Assembly: GCA_016235675.1 (NCBI GenBank)
Contig: JACRJN010000015.1
Span: forward strand, 1-51,489
Origin: Candidatus Schekmanbacteria bacterium
Lineage (GTDB): Bacteria > SZUA-182
Length of the DNA stretch: 51,489 nt
Reading direction: 5' to 3'
Both the position numbers and the translations under genes were made by a program. The notes under the pieces were generated by a model. That model was not told the origin of the DNA. It saw nothing but the letters and a program-made list of their open reading frames with translations, and ran no database searches. Positions 1 to 11,000 of this stretch are shown in pieces. Numbering within the stretch: position 1 is the first letter of the stretch; the number at the start of each line of letters is the position of its first letter.

Positions 1-42
1 GAGAGTGTTCACCTAAAGATAGATATTTATATATTTAAAAAA

Positions 43-186
43 CGTAGTCCCGTGGCTTCAGCCACGTATTTTCAGCCCCTTAGGGCTGCAAAAAAGGTAT
101 GTTCGTATGGAACGCGCCGAAAGTATTGAGAGTCATAATTGCAGGGCTAACGCCCTGAAGTTCAGCCCTGAAGGGCTGGGACTACG
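43..186. repeat. MITE-like palindromic repeat, family 1, left-edge copy
   Basis: The element begins with CGTAGTCCC (43-51) and ends with its exact inverted complement GGGACTACG (178-186). Between them lie several small palindromes, among them GTGGCTTCAGCCAC, CAGCCCCTTAGGGCTG, CAGGGCTAACGCCCTG and CAGCCCTGAAGGGCTG. Positions 75-186 match the complement of 51377-51489 almost base for base. No ORF is inside. It is most likely a non-autonomous mobile palindrome; no transposase is in the window. Confidence 0.85.
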
Positions 187-208
187 AACTGACGCCACAA
201 ACGCTGTG

Positions 209-237
209 ATGTCAGGAGTTTCCTCCTGACATTTTTA
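209..237 (+). terminator. Rho-independent terminator of an upstream transcript
   Basis: A perfect 10 bp stem, ATGTCAGGAG (209-218) against CTCCTGACAT (223-232), with a TTTC loop, is followed directly by a T run (232-236). The T run lies only on the + strand side, so it would end rightward transcription entering from outside the window. It insulates the ankyrin gene from that transcript. Confidence 0.75.
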
Positions 238-351
238 TATGCCATGACAATATTTGGCACGATTTATGAATAAACAGTTTATGGGGCATTAGGTTGGCTT
301 GCCCCGCCCTTATTCAATATTTGACATGGGGGTTATTTTGGAAAAAAGCCA

Positions 352-2031
352 ATGCTGCGAAAATTAGTCTCTATATTTCTATTCTATCTGGCCATAAATC
401 TTGTCGGTTGCACCTCCGACCCTAATACCGCCTTGATCACTGCCGCAGGCAACGGACAAACTACCACTGTCAAAACGCTGCTTGAGCGCGGCGCTCAGAT
501 AAACAGCCGCGACAAAGAGCGGCATACCGCTTTATTGCAGGCGGTCTTAGGCGGACATTTAAATACTGTGATGTTTCTTTTGAAAAACGGAGCCGCCGTA
601 AATGTTGTCGATGACAGCGGGCTTACCCCGCTGATTGGGGCGGCGCTGAAGGGGCATCTCTCGCTGATTACGGTATTACTTGATAACGGGGCGGATATAA
701 ACGCCAAAACCAATCAGGGTAAAAGTGCTTTGATCTGGGCGGCGATTAATAATGATCTGCCAATAATCAAGGAGTTAATCAACGCTGGGGCCGATATAAA
801 TATCCGGGATGAAGAAGGGCTGACGGCGCTGACCTGGGCGGCAAAATCCAGCGACATAGATACGGTTGATTTTTTATTGGAAAGCGGGGCCTCATTAAAC
901 GCCCAGGATAATAAAGGTTGGAATCCCCTGATGTGGGCGGGCATCGGCGGGAACCTGGAAATGGTGAAATTTTTGACCGGTAAAGGGTGTAGCGTTGCTG
1001 CAAAAGATCAAGAGGGGCAAAATGCCTTGCTTTGCGCCCTAAAAAATAAACAAGTTAATATCGTACGATATTTAATAGAGCAGGGGGTGAAGATTGGCGA
1101 ATGCGATAACAACGGGATAAGCGCCTTGGCCTGGGCAGCCAAAGGCGGCGATAATCAGATGATGGCCTATCTTTTGGAACGCAAAGCCGAGCTGGATTTA
1201 CAGGATGCGAATGGTTTGACCGCCCTGATGTGGGCGATTAGGGAAAATCAAAATGAATCCGCCTTAACCTTATTACGCGCCGGAGCGGATGTCCGGATTA
1301 AGGATAAAAATCAAAAGACGGCGCTGTTATGGGCAGCACAAAATTGCAACGCCGATATAGTAAGAATATTATTGCAAAAGGGAACCGATGTAAATCAACG
1401 GGACAGCGAAGGAAATACCCCGCTGATTTGGGCAGCCAGAGAAAATACCGTAAAGCCAGGTATAAATACCATACTAACAAGTATACTTGAGGGTGAAGCC
1501 GTAACGGTAAAGCTTTTATTGGACGCCGGTGCTGATTTTAATGCTTGCGATAAGGATCAGAATACTGTCCTGATGTGGTCGGCGCGTAAAGGCCACCCGG
1601 AGATTGTCCGGGCGCTCCTGGCAAAAGGGGCGAAGGTCGATGCCGCCAATAATATGGGAATGACCGCTCTGATCATGGCCGCGATGGGTAATCATACCCA
1701 GGTTATGAAAATTTTACTTGAGGCGGGGTCTTCTATCGATCACAGAAATAAAAACGGGATAACCGGTTTAATGACCGCCGCCATGCTGGGGCACTATGAG
1801 GCCGTAAAGCTGTTAGCCGATTCCGGCGCGCCAATAAACGCCCAATGCGAACCGGGCACCACCGCCTTAATGCTGGCGGCTATGGGAGGGCATACCCGGA
1901 TAGTGAAAATTCTGCTGGAAAAAGGCGCATCCGCGGATATAAAAGATAAGCAGGGGCTGACCGCCTTGAATTGGGCGAAACAGGAAGGGCAGGAAAAGGC
2001 GGTTAAGCTGTTGCAGACGGCGGGGGGATGA
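352..2031 (+). CDS. Ankyrin-repeat lipoprotein (16 repeats)
   Basis: The 559-residue protein starts with a basic and hydrophobic signal ending in a lipobox, L17-V-G-C20, so Cys20 is the predicted lipidated residue; Thr at +2 gives no inner-membrane retention signal. The rest, residues 23-559, is an unbroken solenoid of 16 ankyrin repeats of 33 residues (pattern G-TALxxAAxxGH--IVxxLLxxGAxxN). Repeat 11 carries an insertion of about 15 residues (TVKPGINTILTSILEGE) in the helix-turn region. Ankyrin solenoids bind protein partners, so this is probably an envelope-facing scaffold; no enzyme domain is present. The ATG at 352 is favoured because it gives the signal at the extreme N-terminus, although the upstream Shine-Dalgarno (GGAAAAAA) is weak. 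The stop lies 11 bp from the convergent stop of the next gene. Family assignment is firm; the partner is unknown. Confidence 0.93.
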   Translation: MLRKLVSIFLFYLAINLVGCTSDPNTALITAAGNGQTTTVKTLLERGAQINSRDKERHTALLQAVLGGHLNTVMFLLKNGAAVNVVDDSGLTPLIGAALKGHLSLITVLLDNGADINAKTNQGKSALIWAAINNDLPIIKELINAGADINIRDEEGLTALTWAAKSSDIDTVDFLLESGASLNAQDNKGWNPLMWAGIGGNLEMVKFLTGKGCSVAAKDQEGQNALLCALKNKQVNIVRYLIEQGVKIGECDNNGISALAWAAKGGDNQMMAYLLERKAELDLQDANGLTALMWAIRENQNESALTLLRAGADVRIKDKNQKTALLWAAQNCNADIVRILLQKGTDVNQRDSEGNTPLIWAARENTVKPGINTILTSILEGEAVTVKLLLDAGADFNACDKDQNTVLMWSARKGHPEIVRALLAKGAKVDAANNMGMTALIMAAMGNHTQVMKILLEAGSSIDHRNKNGITGLMTAAMLGHYEAVKLLADSGAPINAQCEPGTTALMLAAMGGHTRIVKILLEKGASADIKDKQGLTALNWAKQEGQEKAVKLLQTAGG

Positions 2032-2042
2032 GTTATGTTTTT

Positions 2043-4334
2043 TTACAACAACGGAATAATAAAAATGCGGAACCATTTGATATAATCCGGATAGGCGAAT
2101 GATTTTTTGAGCGGGGGCAATTTGGGTTGGGTTTTGGGTTTGGCCGGAGGTTTGGGTGCGGGGGCGGCGGGGCGGCTGACTTCACAAAGATCACCGATAC
2201 CGTTTTTGTCGGTATCGGTTTGATCGGGGTTGGCAATATGGGGGCAGTTGTCGCAGCTATCCGGCAGGCCGTCTTGATCGCTGTCTGTGCGTTCCAGTAG
2301 CGGAATTTCACCGTCGCAGTTGTTGTCCTGTCCGTCGCATAGTTCCGGAGCGCCGGAATAAACCCCGGCATCGCTGTCCAGGCAGTCCCCGGCTTGATTT
2401 ACATAGCCTTGAGGTGCAGTACAAGCCTCTATCGTATCGTTGGGATCGCCGAAGCCGTCCAAATCAGCGTCACGATAATAAATGGTTGTAAGTCCTTCGT
2501 CGATCAGTCCATCGCAATCGTTGTCCAGCCCGTCGCAAATTTCAACGGCCTGAGGGTTGACTTGAGCCTTGCCGTCATCGCAATCCGTATTATCAGGGAT
2601 AAAGCCGTTCGGGGGAGCGCAGGCGATCAGGATGTTGTGGGAATTGCCGAAACCGTCCTGGTCTGCATCCCGATAATAGACCTGGGTCAGACCTTCGTCG
2701 ATTAGACCGTTGCAATTGTTGTCCGCTTTATCGCATATTTCTTTTACGCCCGGATGAACGGCGCTATCGGTATCGTCGCAGTCAAGGTTATTGTCTACAT
2801 AATATGGGGGTGGGGCGCAGGCGCGGATGCTTTTAGAGGGATGGCCGAAGCCGTCCCGATCGCTATCAATATAATAGACGGCATCGCCCTGATCGTCGAC
2901 CAATCCGTTGCAGTCGTTGTCTTTACCGTCGCAGACCTCCTTTGCGCCGGGATAGATGGCGGCATCGTTATCGTTACAGTCCGGGGGATTTTTACAGCCT
3001 GAATCCTTGGGGAAGCCGTCGCCGTCCCGGTCCTGGCATAACAGACCGGCATATTCGTCTATCCCTATATCATATGCCTCATGCTGCGGGCGTTTATCGC
3101 CGTCAATATCTTCCGCTATCGATTCCAGGTAAGTACCGGCATTGATGCAGGGGGACTCGGAACGCAGGCGATAGCCATCGGAAAAATAGGGATAGGTGTT
3201 AATATTACCTTCCCCCGGCCAGCCGCCCTTGACGTCCGAATAAGCGATGTTCAGCACACTGCCGACGCTGAAGATTCCCTTTTGCGATTCAGGGGTATTA
3301 TTCCAGATAATGCTGTTGATAATGCGCAGATTGGAAAAGGAGAGGGAAAGGGCGCCGCCGTAAACAGAGGCTTTATTATTGATGAGGGTACAATTGAATA
3401 TATCGGGTGCGGAACGGTCGGTGCAGCTTATCCCGCCGCCGTAAGCAGTACTGTTTTCCGCTAACAGGCAATTGCCGATTAGCGGGGCGGCATAGGCGCA
3501 AAAAATCCCGCCGCCGTCCTGGGCCATATTGTGGCTGATGACGTTTTTAGAGATTTTAGGATTGGCTTGTTGAATACAGGCGATCCCGCCCCCGTAATGG
3601 GCGGAAGAATTCCCCTTTATTTGACAATTGGAAATTTGCGCTAAAGCGGTCACTTCCAAATATATCCCGCCGCCGTAGGCGGATGCCGAGTTATTGATGA
3701 TTTTGGTTTTTTTGATTTGCGGGGAGGCTCTGCGGATTAAAATCCCGCCGCCGTTTTTCCCTGCCGTATTGCTGGTTATGGTGCATTCGCTGATGATGCA
3801 ATCAGCCCTGTCGACGACGGCGATCCCGCCGCCTGATGCCGCGCTGTTAAAAACGACAATACAATTACTGATCTTTGGTTTTGCGCCCCAGAGACAAGCT
3901 ATTCCGCCGCCTGATTCGCCTGCGGTATTACTGGTTATGATGCAATCGCTGATGGTCGGGGATGAATTATAACAATAAATACCCCCGCCGTCTGAAGCAA
4001 AACCATTGCGGATAGTAAACCCGCTTAAAATCGTATCGGACTTTTCCCCGGATGCGAATTTTATCGCGCCCATACGGTTCTGGCCGTCGATAATTGTCGA
4101 CTCCGCACCGTTTTGGGAAAGCACTTCAATCTTTTTACCCTTGAAATTAAGCGCTTCGGAATAGATTCCCGAATTTACTATTATAACATCCCCGTTTTGC
4201 GCGTTATCGATGGCATTCTGGATAGTGTTAAAATCCTTCCCGGTTTTACCCACCTTTATTTCTGCGGCAATAACAAGCTGGTTATTAAGGATAAACATTG
4301 AAATGAGGAAAAATAATTTTAATTTATGTGGCAT
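2043..4334 (-). CDS. Exported parallel beta-helix protein with MopE-type metal-binding repeats and a thrombospondin type 3 segment
   Basis: The 763-residue protein has a signal peptide (about 1-24, ending VIAA). Residues 25-430 form a right-handed parallel beta-helix of about 22-residue coils (SGGGIACxxxAxPxISNCxI), starting with a typical IQNAIDNAQNGDVIIV cap and ending at DIGIDEYAG. Residues 431-677 hold four copies of the putative metal-binding (MopE-like) motif, each with an acidic DxDxDGFG stretch and a CDGxDNDCNG-type core. Residues 678-715 are a thrombospondin type 3 Ca-binding run (DSDQDGLPDSCDNCP). A Pro/Lys-rich linker follows, then a short hydrophobic tail ending IIPLL. The protein is likely a calcium- or copper-loaded surface or secreted structural protein. 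No catalytic motif was recognised. It has its own promoter at 4375-4403. The short tail could be a weak anchor or simply the end of the ORF. Confidence 0.92.
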   Translation of the reverse strand: MPHKLKLFFLISMFILNNQLVIAAEIKVGKTGKDFNTIQNAIDNAQNGDVIIVNSGIYSEALNFKGKKIEVLSQNGAESTIIDGQNRMGAIKFASGEKSDTILSGFTIRNGFASDGGGIYCYNSSPTISDCIITSNTAGESGGGIACLWGAKPKISNCIVVFNSAASGGGIAVVDRADCIISECTITSNTAGKNGGGILIRRASPQIKKTKIINNSASAYGGGIYLEVTALAQISNCQIKGNSSAHYGGGIACIQQANPKISKNVISHNMAQDGGGIFCAYAAPLIGNCLLAENSTAYGGGISCTDRSAPDIFNCTLINNKASVYGGALSLSFSNLRIINSIIWNNTPESQKGIFSVGSVLNIAYSDVKGGWPGEGNINTYPYFSDGYRLRSESPCINAGTYLESIAEDIDGDKRPQHEAYDIGIDEYAGLLCQDRDGDGFPKDSGCKNPPDCNDNDAAIYPGAKEVCDGKDNDCNGLVDDQGDAVYYIDSDRDGFGHPSKSIRACAPPPYYVDNNLDCDDTDSAVHPGVKEICDKADNNCNGLIDEGLTQVYYRDADQDGFGNSHNILIACAPPNGFIPDNTDCDDGKAQVNPQAVEICDGLDNDCDGLIDEGLTTIYYRDADLDGFGDPNDTIEACTAPQGYVNQAGDCLDSDAGVYSGAPELCDGQDNNCDGEIPLLERTDSDQDGLPDSCDNCPHIANPDQTDTDKNGIGDLCEVSRPAAPAPKPPAKPKTQPKLPPLKKSFAYPDYIKWFRIFIIPLL

Positions 4335-4374
4335 TTTTTATAAAGTAATGAGGTAAAATACAAGTCAGGCAACG

Positions 4375-4403
4375 ATTTTATCATAAAATATATGTTTCAT
4401 CAA
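4375..4403 (-). promoter_or_regulatory. Sigma70-like promoter for the beta-helix/MopE gene
   Basis: Reading the minus strand, TTGATG (4398-4403) and TAAAAT (4375-4380) are separated by exactly 17 bp. Transcription would start near 4368, about 34 nt upstream of the ATG at 4334. The 5' leader shows no strong Shine-Dalgarno. Confidence 0.55.
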
Positions 4404-4530
4404 GACAAAATAAATATTATATTAATATTAAGGGTTAATGGTGAAGGAGAAAAATAATTTTTTTACCCTTAAAGCATAATATAACTTACTGTGCATTAAT
4501 AATATGGGGAGATAGAACTTTACATAGATG

Positions 4531-4559
4531 TTGCTTTAAGAGTCAATTATTGGTATAAT
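4531..4559 (+). promoter_or_regulatory. Extended -10 promoter candidate
   Basis: TTGCTT (4531-4536), a 17 bp spacer and TGGTATAAT (-10 hexamer 4554-4559) with the extended -10 TG. It would read toward the giant gene through a leader of about 440 nt. The region is AT-rich, so chance matches are possible. Confidence 0.35.
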
Positions 4560-4718
4560 ATGTAATAAGTGCAGGGTTGAATTAAAATATATATACTGGC
4601 AAACATGATACAGAATTAAATGATTGCTAATGTTGTATTTAATTGATTATAAATGAATTTATTAAATCTGATATGTTAATTAAATAAATTTATACGTATC
4701 TCTTATGTTTTTTTGCTA

Positions 4719-4747
4719 TTGTAAATAGATTTGGCTGTTGCTATAAT
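4719..4747 (+). promoter_or_regulatory. Sigma70-like promoter candidate for the giant gene
   Basis: TTGTAA (4719-4724), a 17 bp spacer and a perfect TATAAT (4742-4747). Transcription would begin near 4754, giving a leader of about 255 nt that contains both palindromic repeats at 4829-4884 and 4904-4988. This is the best promoter between 4335 and 5008. Apart from promoters and repeats I see nothing coding in that gap. Confidence 0.5.
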
Positions 4748-4828
4748 CAGAAAGTTAAGCAGAGGTTAGTAGCGTAGAAATAGGGAGACCTTTTTGTTTT
4801 TGTTTACATCAGGGGAAAGTCTTAAATA

Positions 4829-4884
4829 CCGTAGTCCCAGCCCTTTAGGGCTGAATTTCCAGAGCTAAAGCCCTGGCACTACGG
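4829..4884. repeat. Short family 1 palindromic repeat
   Basis: CCGTAGTCCC (from 4829) and GGCACTACGG (to 4884) form inverted ends around CAGCCCTTTAGGGCTG and an imperfect GAGCTAAAGCCC segment. It is a shorter relative of the edge elements at 43-186 and 51377-51489, sharing the CGTAGTCCC terminus and the CAGCCC-GGGCTG core. Confidence 0.75.
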
Positions 4885-4903
4885 TAGGGTTATATTTTTA
4901 TGC

Positions 4904-4988
4904 TGTCATTGCGAGCTTAAGCGAAGCAATCTCGATTTTATTGCAGCGTCTGAGATTGCTTCGGCGGTAAGGCTGCTGAGCTATGACA
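4904..4988. repeat. Family 2 palindromic repeat (TCATTGCGAGC type)
   Basis: TGTCATTGCGAGC at the left and GAGCTATGACA at the right bracket an inner inverted pair, GAAGCAATCTC and GAGATTGCTTC. A second copy lies at 48195-48276. From memory this type of palindrome is common in environmental bacterial genomes. It ends only 20 bp before the ATG at 5009, so its hairpin would sit in the leader of the giant mRNA. Confidence 0.75.
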
Positions 4989-5008
4989 TTAACTGTGGCA
5001 TATTATTT

Positions 5009-8000
5009 ATGGAACATTACACTATAAAGACATCTCTTTCTGATTGTAAAAATAAAATAAATAAAATGGCGGGTTTTATGTTGCATTATTTTAAGATTTC
5101 TTTGCTCTCGGAAAAGAAATCCAATCTGTTTAGGCTGCGGTTATATTTCTTATTTTTTCTGCTTTTCTTTTATACGAAAAACGTTTCTGCTGCGGTCTAT
5201 TATGTTAATGGATCGTGTGAGTTCGACGGTGACGGCACAAGCTCTCTTTGTGCCGGCGGCGCTGGCGGTTCGGGAGCGAAAAAAACCATTCAATTTGCGG
5301 TAGATAAAGCTGTAGGGGGGGATGTAATCAAAGTAGTGCCCTATGCCGCTTACAGCATTCCGAACAAAATTACCAATACTGTATATTATGAAAATTTATT
5401 AATCACTAAAGAGATAACCCTGGAATTATATACCGGCAACGGGGATGTTTGCACTGCTGACTGCCCTCTCAATTATCTCTCCACCGACCCTTGTCTTTCC
5501 GATTGCAAGAGCTGGGATATTCGTCCTAAACATTTGCCGCCGTTATCTACACGAAAACTCGGCACCTGGATCACCATCCACGGCGATAAAAACGGAGACA
5601 AACTTGGGGATAACGGGAACGCCACGATCGCCTGGAGCGGGGGTTATGCCGGGACTTTGCAAAATCTTACCATATCGGGCGGTTTTAGCGGTGCGGTAGG
5701 AGGAATAGGTTCGGGGATACTGATCGGGGGGGAAGAGACGAATATTTATCTTACCGGTTTGATGATTACCGCTAATGATATAGGGGTATCCGTTCGTTAC
5801 GGTGCTGCTCCTACCATGCAAGGTTGTTCTGTATACTATAACAATAAAAGCGGTATCAGTATACAAGACGGATCAGTGCCCACAATCGGCGGGAGCAGTG
5901 ATTGGAGGGGCCCGCTTGCCAACGAAATTTACGGCAACGGCCAGGGGATGAACGGCGATCTTTGTTTTGGCGGTACGGGAATCAGTGAATGCGAGAATCA
6001 GCGGAATGAGGGCTGTGCGGCTATCTCGATTCTGGATGCTTCCAAGCCTAAAATCTGGGGAAACCAAATCTATAGCAATAAATATATCGGTATGGCTTCT
6101 TTGCAGCAATCTGCCCCATCCATAAAATGGAATGAGGTAAAAAGCAACGGGCGTACCGGTCTCGGATTGCTGTCTACCGGTCAAAATATCGAAGTAATCG
6201 GCAATTGGATTGAAGATAACGAACGCGGCATCGGCATCCAAAGCAGCGGCGATCCCTGCGCCACTATTAAAATTAAAGATAACGATATTTTAAAAAACAG
6301 CATGGGTGCCATAACCAGTTGCAACGCTTATCTGCAAATCGGCGGCGCGTCCGGTGAGGGGAACAGAATTTATAATAATAAGGGTATATATGCCCTGTTC
6401 CTTACTCAAAAAAGTTACGCGGAAATCAGTTATAACAATATAGTAAATAACGAATATCCCGGTATAAAATTATTCGGTTCCGACGGTCTGATCGAGAATA
6501 ACCTGGTCGCGGAGAACGGCTGTGCCTTAGCCTTGAGAAACAAATGCAGCAGTTTAGCTTCAGGGGATTTGCGGCATTACGGTCAGATTGAAGTCGACGG
6601 CGGCACGGTTAAACGTATCAATAATAATGTACTGATAGGAGGAAACTATTCGGAACGCGGCTTTGAAGGTTTAGGTATCTGGGCGATGGATTCGCCTATT
6701 TTCCCTGACATGCCGATGGTTATAGAAGAAATCAAGGGAAATATCATTTACCGGGTGGGGCTGGGTATTAATCTAGAGGTATACCGCAGGGGTATAGTTG
6801 ATAATAACTTATTGATGCAATGGGGAAATAGCGACCCGACCTTGCAGGATAGCGACGGCGTTGCGGATGGGTATGTTCTGGCAGGTGTTCAGCCGGGAGA
6901 GAATAATTATAAATTTTGTCAGAATTTCGGAACTTTTGGAGCCGGAACTTCTGAGAGCCCGATAGAATACGTTTTTCAAGATCCTAACCATACAGAAATT
7001 AATTACTCCAACGGCAATGTCTCCCCGGATTATAGCCTGCGGGTGGATAGCGAATCCCCCGTTTATAATGAGAGTCCGGAACAAGGTAAAACCTTAGGTT
7101 TGCCGGCGGACTTTATTTATCCAGAGGATGCCCGCGGCAATACAAATATCCGTAATCAATTCCCCGATCAAGGCAGCGCAGACTGGTCATTGGGGCAAGC
7201 TGTATTAGCCGATTCCGAACGCAAGGTCGATGGATATTATAACGGTCGCACCTTGATTATTTTTAAAAATAACATACCCGTAACTTGGGCAAATATAACC
7301 GCCTATACTAAAGCCGACAACAAAGTTACCGTTTCCCTCCCCTCCTTCAATGAAGCAAACCGCCCGCAAAAAGGGGATTTTTATGTGATTGTGACTGCTT
7401 TTACTTATGATAAATTTTTTCACGCTAGTAATCCCCCTCCATCTCCCGTCGTCGATGATGAGGCGCCGATACTATTAAAGACGATACCGGCTAACAACGC
7501 GCAGGATGTTTCCTGTAATCAGACAATTGTGGTCTATCTTCAGGATAACGGAGACGGCATCGACAAAACTTCGATTCAGCTTGCTTTGGACGGTGGGGTA
7601 AACGCGGCCGGTAATTGTCCGAACCCCTCCCCCTGTGCGCTTAAATTTGCTCTGGATGAAGATAACAGCACCCTTAAGGCGGTTTATGTGCCGCAGGAGA
7701 TATTAAGCCCCAACACTGTTTACACTGTCACCGTTAGCGCTACTGATTTGCGAGGTAATGCGTTAGCGCCGGTTGCCTTTAGCTTTACCACCAATGCCAA
7801 TCAGTTACCCGATATAACCGCTCCTGAGGTTAGTGATTTAAATCCGGCGAATGGTATCACGAATGTGCCTTTGAATGCGGCCATTCAATTTAAAATCAGC
7901 GATACCGGTAGCGGAGTCGATCCGGATTCGCTTGTTTTGAAAGTGGACGGGGTGGAAAAAATCCTGCATAAAACGCCGCTAATCTCCGCGAATAATCTGA

Positions 8001-11000
8001 ATATAGATTACTTAGTCTATTACCGTCCCGCTAAGGGCTGGGACGAGGAAAAAGTATATAGTTTATATATTGGGGCAGAAGATTATGACGGGAATAGTTT
8101 TACCTTAATCAGCAATTTTTCTACTGTTCTTAGTAATGATTTAACCGCCCCTAAAGATATAAGTAGATTAAAGGTGGAGGTTAAGGGCAATAGTAATGTG
8201 GAATTGCGCTGGATACCGAGTGAAAATCTGGATTGCGATATTGCCAGCTATCCCTATACATTATATATAAACAGCGGGAGCGGCTACGGCAGCGGCCAAC
8301 CTTTGCCCAATCTGTCCTGGACAGGGGATAAGCATATTGTCGCCAATTTAACTGAAGGTACTTACGCTTTTAAGCTTACGGTTAAAGACATCAGAGGAAA
8401 CCAGAGCGCGGGAACGGAAGTAAGTAATGTACGGCTATTAAACGCCGGTACCGGATTCTCCGACGATTTTGAGGGATTTTACGATAATTTTATTTCCGCC
8501 TCCAGTCTGGTCAAGTGGGATATTATAGGAAATGTTTATGACGAGCTGATTTTGTGGCAAGGCGCATTGCCCGAGCAAACCAGCAGTAATCGATTGCAGC
8601 TCGATACTACAGAGACCAGCAATGTGTATTATAAGAATAAGGTTATTTACATACGGAGCGGTTCGGCTGTCCCTAAGATGGTAACGATTACCGATTATGA
8701 CGGCGCCAGTAAAATAGCCACCGTGTCTCCCGCCTTTACCATTCCCCCTCTGGCAGGCGATTTATATAAAGTGACAGACCCTAAGAGCAAAACATCGATC
8801 TGGAAAATAATTAATGGACAGCTTGAAGTGGATGGCAGCGGTGCGGATGAAAGCGGCAGCGAGTTGATCATCAAGAATTTGCAGCGCAGCGATTATCGTT
8901 TTACCGGTAAAGTAAAAATATTAAGTGCCGGTGCAAACGATGCCGCATGGCTGCTTGTGCGCAAAACGGCTGAAAGTAATCAGGGCAGCAGCGGTTATGC
9001 CATAAAGATTGCCAAAGGCGGCACCGATAATATAGGTATATATAAATTGGATAACGGCGTTTCCGTTTTAGTAGGCAATGCGGGGAGTTATCTTATCGGT
9101 AGCGATATTTTCTATAACGTGAGCTTACGTGTAGTGAATAATAGCCTGACTTTAAATATCAATGAGTTTGAATTGGCTGTTACAGATAGTGAGTATAGTT
9201 TTAATGATGGGAAAATGGGATTATGGCAGCCGGCGGGAAGTTTAGCCAAAGTGGCCTTCGATAATATCAAAATCGAATACGAGTATCGCCCAAGCGGCGG
9301 GGATTCCCGCTATTCAGCCAGCGACAGCACCAGTTGGAGCCATGCCGATTCGGATTCGCCTCCGGATGGGGTTAATAATGTACTGCAATTAAACAGCAAT
9401 CAGGAATCTGAATTGGTGGTGGACGCGGTAAAACTAAACAGCGATTTTATCTTCCAAGTCAAATTCAATATCTTAGATGAAACCGGCAATGCCGGGATTT
9501 TGGTGCGCAAGGCTGAAGGAGGCTCATTAGGCGGCAGCGGTTATCTACTGCAAATTCGTCCCGGAAGCCTCCCGGCTAAGAATATTAAATTCTATAAATT
9601 AACCGATGCAGCCGATACCGTCTTAACCAGCGGTTCTTATGAGATTGCTCCGGTTCCGGGCCTTAACTATTGGGTTTGGCTGGCAGGCCGCAGCGATACC
9701 TATACGGTAAGCATAGGCGATTCGGAATTATTCAGCCAAAGTACTGAAATTTTGACGGTAAATGATAACAGCTACAGCTATAATTCCGCAGCCGGGTTTT
9801 ATAACAGCGGAACAAGCCAGGTGTACTATGATGATTTATTTATCAGCGGCGCTTTGGCGGGAAGCACCAGACCTGTAAATAATGGTGCAACTTATGCGGA
9901 AATTCAAAAATTAATCGATACATCCAGACCGGGAGATACGCTTTTATTCGCTCCCGGTGATTACAACATCGAGGCTAATCGGATCTGGATGAAGGAGGGA
10001 GTGCACCTAAAAGCCGATACGGGCCGGACATTATGCGACCCTGTAGCCCCTGCAAGCGAGGTGACGATCCGGGGGACGGGAACCTTGATTGTCGCCGCCG
10101 ATGCTGCCACTATCGAAGGTTTTAAGCTGAAAGGCAATAATGATAATGTGGGTATTTTGGTAATCGATGTTTCTCCGATAATCAAGAACAACGAAATCTA
10201 CAGTTGTTATGACGGAATTCGTGTCGGCGGCGGCGCTACCGGCGGGACGGCGATTTCCGCGCCCCAGATTAGGGACAATTGTATTCACGATAACACAAAT
10301 TATGGTATCGCCAATTCCTTCGAATCGGTCGCGGTTATTGCCAATAACGATATTCATCACAACGCCTCGCATGGAATCGGTGTGCAGGAAAAAGCCGCTC
10401 CCCAGATTCGCAGCAACAGTATTCATGAAAATCAGGGGAAAGGGATTGCCAACCGCGGGCAAAGTTTTGCCACTATCGGCGGGACATCCGGTACCGAAGG
10501 GAATTTAATTTATGGCAATGCGGAACAAGGAATCGGCATATTGGGTAGTTCATTTCCGGCGATAGAGCAGAATAAGATTTATGCTAATCTTCAGGACGGT
10601 ATCGGCGTACGGGAAGAGGCTCAGCCGGTTATTAAGAGTAATATAATTTATGCAAACCTGGAAAGCGGCATAGCCGCCTGGGACAAATCCCGTCCGGTAA
10701 TCGACGGTAACGATATTTATAATCATTTTTATACTTGTCAGGGGACGCCCTGGCCGGAATGCAGCGAGTCTCAGAATTCCTTTGGAAGCGGTATCAGAAT
10801 TTTTGAACAATCCAAACCGGTTTTCTATAACACGCAAAATATACACGATAACAGCTATGGGATTTCCATGGCTGATGTGGGTGTGGACATCTTGCTGGAT
10901 GATTTGCTGGGCACTCAGGATAGTTTGATGTCGGATCGTTATAAAGTAAGACTGGGAGCAGGAGCTTCCAGCATAACGGATTATTACAAGGGTATGACTT

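Noticed and set aside
254-283. Sigma54-like (TGGCACG) or sigma70-like promoter before the ankyrin gene
   Set aside because: The -12 GC is missing for sigma54, and the best -10 at the right spacing matches sigma70 at only about 3 of 6 positions. TTGACA at 321-326 would start transcription beyond the ATG.
2394-3464. Plus-strand ORFs opposite the MopE repeats
   Set aside because: Low-complexity reverse frames of the repeated Asp/Gly codons; the minus-strand product is clearly real.
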